Under the pieces are notes generated by a model, which ran no database searches, was not told the origin of the DNA, and saw nothing but the letters and a program-made list of their open reading frames with translations. From contig CAUJFU010000075.1 in the NCBI GenBank assembly GCA_963169055.1, positions 1 to 41,864 on the forward strand: 41,864 nucleotides of DNA, read 5' to 3'. Position numbers and translations under genes: made by a program. The stretch is from Myxococcota bacterium (lineage in GTDB: Bacteria; Myxococcota_C; UBA6777). Below are positions 35,068 to 41,864 of this stretch, in pieces. Every line of letters begins with the position of its first letter. Positions within the stretch are counted from its first letter, which is position 1.

Positions 35068-36306
35068 ATGCCGCAACCTCCGACTTCTGCTTTTTCTTCG
35101 GATGCTTCGCACAAACCAACCCCCTCGGCTCCCCCCCCTCCAAGCATCGAAGCCGAGCGCGATCAGGCTCTACGCGAACAAGGCCGTCTCATCGCACAGA
35201 TCGAAGACCTCAGCCTCCGCCTTCAACACGCCGAACGCACCAGCCAACACGCACGACTTGGCTGGATCTGGATGTCGCTACTGCTTCTCTTCGGAGTATC
35301 GGGCTATTGGCGCGGCTACATGAATCCTGCGCCCCCATCGCTCGGAGCACCCGACCCAACCGACTCCACCATGCCTCCCTCTGCAACGCCCTCTGCTCGG
35401 GTCTCTCCCTCTGCTCTACCCTCCTCGCACTCTTCACCCACAAACCCTCTCCCCACAACAAACTCGCCTTCCAACACAACCGCTGCTCCGCCTTCTTCGC
35501 CATCGACCGATCCGCTTCTTCCACACACGCCACCCCAAACCACAGCGGCCTCAAAAGACCCCACACAAGGCTCAGCGCTCCTGCCCTCCAAAAGCACCGA
35601 AAACACGCCCCCCCACAACACCGACTCTTCTTGCCCAGAAGGTCATCAGTACCGATGTTTGCGCCCTTGTCTTTCCAGAGACGCCCGAAAACGCTGCATC
35701 CAACAAGCCCCGCAGCCCGTCTGCAAATGTTGGTCCGTCCCCATACAGCCGACCCTCCGCATCTTGGGCATTCAAAGCAACGGCCCCATCGCACAAATGC
35801 GATTGCAGACAGCGGCCCGCCAGCGCATGCCTTTTTTTACGCGATGCTATCGCAGCCTCCGTGAGATCCGCCCTCATCCCCCGCAAGGTGAGATCACGCT
35901 GCGCTACACCATCCCATCCTTCGGGCGCCCACAACAAGCCCACGTCGAATCTGCTACCCTCCAACACGCCTCTCTCCATTCCTGTTTGCTTCAACAAGTC
36001 CAACGTATGCGTTTTCGTCCCACCCCAAACGCCGCTCCCACCACCGTCTCCTTGCGCCTCGCCTTTGCCTTTCGCCAACTCCCCCGATCTTCCGCCTCTT
36101 TTGCGCCCAAACACGCCCCTCCATCCCACCGCTCGATCCTTCAAAACAACCCCTCCGATCCAAATACCCAACCCCCCCAACCCTGTCCACAAGGCAAGAT
36201 CTGGCGTTGTGCCAAACCTTGTTATCAGTACGACGAAAAAGGCCAATGCCTCGCCCCCGGCCCGCGTGTCAAATGCCGGTGTATGCGCCCTGATCAACGC
36301 CCTTGA
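35068..36306 (+). CDS. Single-TM protein with AgmX/TonB C-terminal-like domain and two Cys-rich modules
   Basis: Coiled-coil EQGRLIAQIEDLSLRLQHAERT, TM WIWMSLLLLFGVSGYW, FTRCYRSLREIRPHPPQGEITLRYTIPSFGRPQQAHVES...LHSCLLQQVQRMRFRP typical of AgmX/PglI C-terminal domains. Confidence 0.85.
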   Translation: MPQPPTSAFSSDASHKPTPSAPPPPSIEAERDQALREQGRLIAQIEDLSLRLQHAERTSQHARLGWIWMSLLLLFGVSGYWRGYMNPAPPSLGAPDPTDSTMPPSATPSARVSPSALPSSHSSPTNPLPTTNSPSNTTAAPPSSPSTDPLLPHTPPQTTAASKDPTQGSALLPSKSTENTPPHNTDSSCPEGHQYRCLRPCLSRDARKRCIQQAPQPVCKCWSVPIQPTLRILGIQSNGPIAQMRLQTAARQRMPFFTRCYRSLREIRPHPPQGEITLRYTIPSFGRPQQAHVESATLQHASLHSCLLQQVQRMRFRPTPNAAPTTVSLRLAFAFRQLPRSSASFAPKHAPPSHRSILQNNPSDPNTQPPQPCPQGKIWRCAKPCYQYDEKGQCLAPGPRVKCRCMRPDQRP

Positions 36307-36378
36307 TCTTTCGGTATGGTTTCAAGAGCGCAGCCGTACGGTTGGTTCGGTTTGGTGGGGTCTTTGGAGTTTGAGAAC

Positions 36379-37317
36379 ATGAGTGATCACACGCGTCTGA
36401 ATCAAGTGGTTCAAGGCGACGGAATCGCGGGTGTTTCGGAGCTTTCAACGCAGAGCGTTCATCTGATCTTGAGTGATATCCCTTACGGCATCGGCGCTGA
36501 CGGGTGGGATGTTTTGCACAACAACACCAATTCTGCCCTGCTTGGCTCTAGTCCAGCCCAAGAACGCGCAGGTTCCGTGTTCAAGCGCAGAGGAAAACCC
36601 TTGAACGGCTGGTCAGAAGCCGATCGAAAGATTCCCTTGGAATACCAACGATGGTGTGCGTCCTTTGCACAACAATGGCTGCGCGTCCTAAAGCCGGGCG
36701 GATCCGCGATGGTTTTTGCGGGACGAAGACTCTCACACCGATGTGTTGTGGCTTTCGAGGATATCGGGTTCACGTTCAAAGACTCGCTGGCTTGGCTTCG
36801 AGAGTCTGCGCCTCACCGAGCGCAACGAGTGAGCGTGGTGTTCGACCGAAGAGGCGACAGCGAGAACGCTTCGCGATGGGAAGGATGGCGGGTCGGAAAT
36901 CTTCGCCCGACCTACGAACCCATACTTTGGTTTGTCAAGCCCTACCCGATCGGTTCAACCATCACTGACAACGTCGTCACACACGAGGTCGGAGCCTACA
37001 ACGAAACCGCGTTTGTTGCATACGAAAAAACGCCCGACAACATCCTCCGCTCCGGCTTTGCGCGAGGCGAGAGCGGTCTCCATTTGGCCCAAAAACCACT
37101 CAGCCTGATGCGCGTCCTCATCGAGCTGACCACCCAAAAAGGGCAAACGGTTCTGGATCCCTTTTGCGGCAGCGGCTCGGCCTTGGTCGCTGCAAAGGCT
37201 TGTGGCCGAAATTATATCGGGTTTGAGTTGGATCCTGATTTTGCAGCGATTGCCAGAACACGGCTGGCTTCGGAGACCTTGGAGAGGGCTTCTGATCAGG
37301 CGGTCGGTGGAACCTAA
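36379..37317 (+). CDS. Site-specific DNA methyltransferase (beta-class order: IV then I)
   Basis: HLILSDIPYGIGADGWD (motif IV variant DIPYG) and VLDPFCGSGSALVAAKACGRNYIGFELDPDFAAIARTRL (motif I). Confidence 0.9.
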   Translation: MSDHTRLNQVVQGDGIAGVSELSTQSVHLILSDIPYGIGADGWDVLHNNTNSALLGSSPAQERAGSVFKRRGKPLNGWSEADRKIPLEYQRWCASFAQQWLRVLKPGGSAMVFAGRRLSHRCVVAFEDIGFTFKDSLAWLRESAPHRAQRVSVVFDRRGDSENASRWEGWRVGNLRPTYEPILWFVKPYPIGSTITDNVVTHEVGAYNETAFVAYEKTPDNILRSGFARGESGLHLAQKPLSLMRVLIELTTQKGQTVLDPFCGSGSALVAAKACGRNYIGFELDPDFAAIARTRLASETLERASDQAVGGT

Positions 37318-37345
37318 GAGAGCGTCTCTTTTCGGTGCTCTCTTG

Positions 37346-37422
37346 TACGAAATCCACCCGTAGTGTGATCGGTATATGTAGGGGCAGACAGGTGTGGCTG
37401 CCCAAAAACAGGGCGTCTACAG
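37346..37422 (-). repeat. Dispersed intergenic repeat family A, copy 3 (inverted)
   Basis: Reverse complement reads GTAGACGCCCTGTTTTTGGGCAGCCACACCTGTCTGCCCCTACATATACCGATCACACTACGGGTGGATTTCGTA. Confidence 0.8.
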
Positions 37423-37466
37423 CGGAGCACGCCGGCTCATCAAGCGCACATCTCTCAGATATCGTC

Positions 37467-39431
37467 TTATTCGGTGAGACGGCGGCGGATGCGTCCGTCT
37501 TCTGCGCCGAGGATGCAGGGGAGAGAGCGGTAGGATTTGGGGACGAGCTTTTCTTTTTCTTCATCAGAAAGAGGCGAACGGCCTTCGGTTTTGCGCTGCG
37601 CATCGACAGAAGCGAGCCACTTGTTGCAATCGGGCAAGCCTTCGATGTACTCGATCAAGGCATCGCGCAGAGAGACGCGGGTGTCGCGTTGTGTGGTGTT
37701 TCGCTGAAGGACGCGGAAGCCCGATCCACCGTTGGCGATGTAATCGTTTGCGGCGAGTTTGTAAGAACTAAAGGGCTTGACTGGGGTTCCCCACAAGCAA
37801 GTACGCGGCCCTTCGGTAGCAAGCGGATCGAAGCAGACTTGATCTTTCGGAGAATCGGGCTTGCACGTAGGGTTTCGGCTTGCGCCGATACAGATCAAGT
37901 CGGCACGTGGGGGAGTTGCGCCACAATTCATGACAAAGCTCATCCCTGCGATCTGTGCTTGCGACTGACAGCCCCGTCCTGTCGAGCGTTCCGTCACAAA
38001 GTCCAACAGCTCTTGGATTTCTTTGCCTGACACAAAGAGCGTCGTCACGGTGTTTTCAAACGGAAAGATCTCGTAAAACTGTTCGAGCGAAACAGCGCCG
38101 GGTTGAAGGTCTGTGCGGATACCAAGAGAGTTGGTCAGAGCAAAGTCTGCTTCGACTCGACGGCGAACTTGCATCGCTTCGGCAACAAGGTTTCCAAGCG
38201 AAGAATCGCCCGTCCCACGGCCAAAACGCGGCACAAGGTAAGGGGCAAAAGCAAAGATCCGCGTGGTATCGATCTTTTGGTTGAGTTCAAAGACATAAGG
38301 TTCGAGCATCCGCACCATCTCGGGATCTTCTTTGATGGAGCTTGTCACACCGATGGCGTTGTAACGATGGGAGATGATATCGCCGTTGCGCACCACCACG
38401 TCGGCGCGTCCGACAAACTTGGCAAAAGCGCCAGAGTGGATCAACAAAACATCCCGATTATCGGCGTCGAGCAGATTTTTGGGTGGATTCAAGACGACGT
38501 GATGGTGGCCGCCTACAATCATATCGAGACCACGGACTCCTTCGACCCACTTGCGCTCGACGATGGTTTCTTGGGTCTTGTCATTCACACCAAGAATCGA
38601 GTCGCTGCGGTAATAACCGCTCACCAGATGTTCGTCTTCGGTCAGTCCGATATGCGTCAGGGTGACCACCAGATCCACACGATTTTTGATCAAGTTGATG
38701 TAGCGCTGAAGGGTTTGGTTTTGCTCGGCAGCGGTCAAACCAAGCGTGTTTCCACCTTCGCCGAGGCTGGTCATGGAGCTGGTATTCGCAAGGCCGATCA
38801 CCCCGACGCGCAAGCCCTTGACGTTGAAGATCGAATACGGCTGCATCAAGCGGCGAAGTTCCTCCGAAGCAACGCGGCGTGAATCGTTCATCGCCATGTA
38901 ATTGGCCGCAAGGATGGGGTAAGACGAAAACCACGCCAATTGGCGGCTTAGAACCAAGCCTCCGTTATCAAAGTCGTGGTTTCCGAGGACATACGCATCG
39001 ATCTGCATGGTGGAGAGGGCGCGTGCTTCGACTTCGCCTTCAAAGACGTTGAAGATCGGCGCGCCTTGGAAGAGATCGCCCGAATCAAGGTACAAGACGC
39101 GATCCGCTTTGGCGCGTTCTTCTTTGATGATGTGCGCGATCCGCGCTACCCCACCGAACGGCCCGTCGCCATCCAACCCCAACTCCCGATCTGTTCGAGC
39201 AGGAACCAAACGATACGCCAACAAGCGTGAATGGATATCGCTTGTGTGCAGCACCGTCAAATGCACATCTTTGTCCGTCAAATCGGGCGGTTTGTATCCT
39301 TCACGACCACAAGCCATCCCCAACGCCCCAAGACTCAAAAAGCCCGATAGTGCTAACAAACGCAAGAACACACGCGCTTTTTTTATGCGCCCTGCCGAAC
39401 CACTCGATCCACCCAAAAACAACCCAAACAT
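37467..39431 (-). CDS. 5'-nucleotidase / UshA-like metallophosphatase lipoprotein
   Basis: LTVLHTSDIHSRLL, YVLGNHDFDNGG, IVGGHHHVVL; C-terminal 5'-nucleotidase domain (FEIFPFENTVTTLFVSGKEIQELLDF); lipobox LGMAC. Confidence 0.93.
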   Translation of the reverse strand: MFGLFLGGSSGSAGRIKKARVFLRLLALSGFLSLGALGMACGREGYKPPDLTDKDVHLTVLHTSDIHSRLLAYRLVPARTDRELGLDGDGPFGGVARIAHIIKEERAKADRVLYLDSGDLFQGAPIFNVFEGEVEARALSTMQIDAYVLGNHDFDNGGLVLSRQLAWFSSYPILAANYMAMNDSRRVASEELRRLMQPYSIFNVKGLRVGVIGLANTSSMTSLGEGGNTLGLTAAEQNQTLQRYINLIKNRVDLVVTLTHIGLTEDEHLVSGYYRSDSILGVNDKTQETIVERKWVEGVRGLDMIVGGHHHVVLNPPKNLLDADNRDVLLIHSGAFAKFVGRADVVVRNGDIISHRYNAIGVTSSIKEDPEMVRMLEPYVFELNQKIDTTRIFAFAPYLVPRFGRGTGDSSLGNLVAEAMQVRRRVEADFALTNSLGIRTDLQPGAVSLEQFYEIFPFENTVTTLFVSGKEIQELLDFVTERSTGRGCQSQAQIAGMSFVMNCGATPPRADLICIGASRNPTCKPDSPKDQVCFDPLATEGPRTCLWGTPVKPFSSYKLAANDYIANGGSGFRVLQRNTTQRDTRVSLRDALIEYIEGLPDCNKWLASVDAQRKTEGRSPLSDEEKEKLVPKSYRSLPCILGAEDGRIRRRLTE

Positions 39432-39464
39432 CCAAAACCTCAGCTATCCCGTAAGAAATAGAGC

Positions 39465-39475
39465 TTACGCAGTTG
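39465..39475 (+). repeat. Solo copy of the TTACGCAGTTG arm of the 28.1-kb element
   Basis: Exact TTACGCAGTTG in the intergenic gap 39432-39510; context GCTTACGCAGTTGG matches the right arm (reverse complement) of the 28.1-kb element. Confidence 0.5.
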
Positions 39476-39510
39476 GCAAAAAAAAACTGTATTCCAAAAG
39501 GCGAACCGCA

Positions 39511-40893
39511 TTAGGGCGCACAAACCTTGTTGCCAAGGGTGTTTTTCTGGCACTTTTCTCCATCGGGACAGACGGCATCTTCATCGATTTGACCGTCGCA
39601 GTCGTTATCGACACCATCACAAGCTTCGGCGTCTGCGGGCTTTCCACCTTCACAAGTCCCCCACTTGGGGTTGCCGATGGTTGAACCCTCTGCGCACTCT
39701 TGTGAAGCATTGTCTTTGCATGGGCCAAATACGGGTTTCCCGGGGGTGGATGGGTCGCAGCTACGGCGGATCTTCACGTCGCGCCCTTTGACGTTGTCGA
39801 TGCGACCGTCGCAATCGTCATCACGACCGTTGCACCATTTTTCGATATCAGGGATCTTGTCGCCATCGGTATCTTCGTGTTCGCCCTTGCCATCGGGGAT
39901 GGGGTCTTCGGCATCGCAGTTTTGAAACTTGCCGTCGGTGCAAGTTTCTTTGCCTTTGAAGCACAGCTTGGCGCAATCGCGGGTGAGCTTGGTGTCCGAA
40001 CCTTTGACGTTATCGATCTTTCCGTCGCAATCGTTGTCGATTCCATCGCAGACTTCTTCGCTCGGCGCGGAAGCAACACAAGTGGTCCATTCGGAACCGC
40101 CGCCTTTGGTTTGGCAAGTTTGGATACCTCCACAACCATTGGGGGCCGAACATTTGCGGGATTCACCGACTTTACAAGCACAGCCTTCGTTAACTTCTCC
40201 GTCGCAGTTGTCGTCGATGTTGTTGGTGCAAGACTCTGCGATCGGCAAGACTTGGTCTTTGCACTCGCTCCACTCGGGCTTTCCATCGGTTCCGGGTTGG
40301 CAGACTCGGTCGCCTGCCTTGCAATTGCCCTTGCAAGAGTAGGCATCGCCGCTTTGTGTACAACCCGTAGCACCCGTAAAACAGGCTTTCTTTTGACCGA
40401 GGGTACAGATCACGGTTCCGCAACCTTCGTCCGTTTCGCCGTTGCAGTTGTTATCTTTGGTGTCACCACAGACTTCTTTGCTTTCGGGAACGATCTGTCC
40501 TTCACAATCTCCCCACTTTCCGTCTGTTTTGCACTTCTGCGTCCCTTCTTTACAGATGCCTTTGCACAAAAATTGGCCGCTGTCTTCGACGCATCCCGAG
40601 GCAGCGTTGTAGCATTTGCGCGTGTCTCCGCTAGAGCAATCGCCCACAGGCGTCCCACTATCGGGCAGTTCACCACATCCGCCTTGTGCGTTGCATTTTT
40701 TCCCATCGGTGCAGTCTTTGTCTGTCGTACAGCGCAAGAAGCAAAACCCACGCAAGCAGATATCCGTCCCGGGATCTGCACAATCATTGCGGGATTTACA
40801 AGGTTTGAGGCTACTATCACAGCCCACAGGCATCCACAACAATCCACCACAAAACAAAGCGGCCCACAAAAGAGAAACTTTCGGACGAAACAT
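39511..40893 (-). CDS. Cys-rich lipoprotein with MopE-like metal-binding repeats
   Basis: Repeated VCDGIDNDCDGKIDN-type motifs (about five); N-terminal lipobox MPVGC; many Cys. Confidence 0.92.
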   Translation of the reverse strand: MFRPKVSLLWAALFCGGLLWMPVGCDSSLKPCKSRNDCADPGTDICLRGFCFLRCTTDKDCTDGKKCNAQGGCGELPDSGTPVGDCSSGDTRKCYNAASGCVEDSGQFLCKGICKEGTQKCKTDGKWGDCEGQIVPESKEVCGDTKDNNCNGETDEGCGTVICTLGQKKACFTGATGCTQSGDAYSCKGNCKAGDRVCQPGTDGKPEWSECKDQVLPIAESCTNNIDDNCDGEVNEGCACKVGESRKCSAPNGCGGIQTCQTKGGGSEWTTCVASAPSEEVCDGIDNDCDGKIDNVKGSDTKLTRDCAKLCFKGKETCTDGKFQNCDAEDPIPDGKGEHEDTDGDKIPDIEKWCNGRDDDCDGRIDNVKGRDVKIRRSCDPSTPGKPVFGPCKDNASQECAEGSTIGNPKWGTCEGGKPADAEACDGVDNDCDGQIDEDAVCPDGEKCQKNTLGNKVCAP

Positions 40894-41055
40894 CACAAAC
40901 CTCCGATTAAACCCAGACGACCGCCCCCATGCGCGGTGTTTCCCCCTACATAGCACGCCACCGCACGAAGAAGCAAGAGATCATGACGCCGCCAAGGCTT
41001 CTGCACGCGCTTTGATCTCCTCGTTCGTTGGATACTTGATGGGGCGAGTGGGGCG

Positions 41056-41718
41056 CTAGGACAAAAAGGGGTTGTGATCTCGTTCGCGCCCGATGGTGGT
41101 CACAGGCCCATGTCCAGAAAACACCAGCGTCTGTTCGGGCCATGTGATCAAACGATGCAGCGAACGCATCAGCGTTGCGGAATTCCCCCCCGGCAGATCG
41201 GAGCGACCGATCGAACCCTGAAACAAAGTGTCTCCGACAAAAAGATGCCCTGCGATCTCGAAGGAGACCCCTCCGGGCGTATGGCCCGGGGTTTCGATCA
41301 CTTGGATCGTCAGATCGCCGAGCGGCAAGGTATCGCCTTCGCGCACCCACCGATCGGGGGCTGGCGGCGAAGGGATCTCAGGCAAACCAAACAACCGACA
41401 CTGCATCGGAACCGCTTCGTACAAGGGGACTTCTTCGGGATGCAAGACGATCGGCGCTTGGCTCCAATCTTTCATCTCTGCGAGTGCTGCGACGTGATCG
41501 AGGTGAGCATGCGTCTGGAGCAAGTAGCGCACGTTGATCCCTTCGTGCGCTGCGATCATCGCTTGCAGCACATCAAACTCACCACAAGAATCCACAATCG
41601 CCGCCTCACGGGTGTTTTCGCATATCACAAGAAAGCTGTTGGTCTGAAACAATCCCACCGTACGCCAATCCACCACAACGCGATCAAAACGCAACGGGGG
41701 ACGATGAATCTTTCGCAT
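41056..41718 (-). CDS. MBL-fold metallo-hydrolase (glyoxalase II-like)
   Basis: QTHAHLDHVAAL, ETPGHTPGGVSFEIAGHLFVGDTLFQGSIGRSDLPGG, VFSGHGPVTTIGRERDHNPF. Confidence 0.95.
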   Translation of the reverse strand: MRKIHRPPLRFDRVVVDWRTVGLFQTNSFLVICENTREAAIVDSCGEFDVLQAMIAAHEGINVRYLLQTHAHLDHVAALAEMKDWSQAPIVLHPEEVPLYEAVPMQCRLFGLPEIPSPPAPDRWVREGDTLPLGDLTIQVIETPGHTPGGVSFEIAGHLFVGDTLFQGSIGRSDLPGGNSATLMRSLHRLITWPEQTLVFSGHGPVTTIGRERDHNPFLS

Positions 41719-41864
41719 AAACGGACTGTTACCTTTTCGTTAACAAATGTTGAACACTTGCTAAGCAAAGCGCCGAAGGATCGGCGGTCGTAACCGACAA
41801 AGCCCGCAGGAAGATCCCGCGAGCACCTTGGTGATCTCGATCCACATCCGCACCACATCGACAG

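Noticed and set aside
39877-40953. 358-aa plus-strand ORF opposite the MopE-like gene
   Set aside because: Antisense reading of regularly spaced Cys/Asp codons; the minus-strand frame has the signal peptide and motifs.
41719-41864. Possible C-terminus of another minus-strand gene at the right edge
   Set aside because: Two short frames could end here and neither has family evidence; too little sequence to call.

Overview
This 41.9 kb window reads as a chromosomal segment of a GC-rich Gram-negative bacterium. The gene content (several Ser/Thr kinases, FHA protein, MopE-like Cys-rich lipoprotein, AgmX/TonB-like protein) suggests Myxococcota or another former deltaproteobacterium; this taxonomic guess is inference only. 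I support about 28 protein-coding genes, with no rRNA, tRNA or CRISPR array recognised. Left half, mostly minus strand: two tandem Ser/Thr kinase paralogues sharing a Cys-rich C-terminal domain, cysS, an AT-rich pair (small membrane protein plus pentapeptide/ion-channel protein), an exported unknown protein, an alpha/beta hydrolase, a stand-alone LeuA-regulatory-domain-like protein, a single-TM unknown protein, glgC (+), an FHA protein, an acyl-CoA dehydrogenase and a 988-aa orphan. Right half: a phosphofructokinase with a GGND motif, a thioredoxin-reductase/polyferredoxin fusion, a family-2 glycosyltransferase, a GAF protein, an ADP-ribosylglycohydrolase-like protein that appears to have lost its metal ligands, a small XRE regulator in an AT-rich repeat-containing patch, a third Ser/Thr kinase with a multi-TM tail, FadL and TlyA, an ECF sigma factor with a soluble putative anti-sigma and a TonB-like protein carrying a duplicated six-Cys module, an orphan DNA methyltransferase, a 5'-nucleotidase lipoprotein, a MopE-like lipoprotein and an MBL-fold hydrolase. 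Three families of dispersed intergenic repeats are visible. No complete, clearly novel multi-gene system is proven. The strongest leads are the Cys-rich sensor modules, the stand-alone LeuA-like domain, the degenerate ADP-ribosylglycohydrolase, and the AT-rich XRE/MITE-like/terminator patch at 27.7-28.8 kb.
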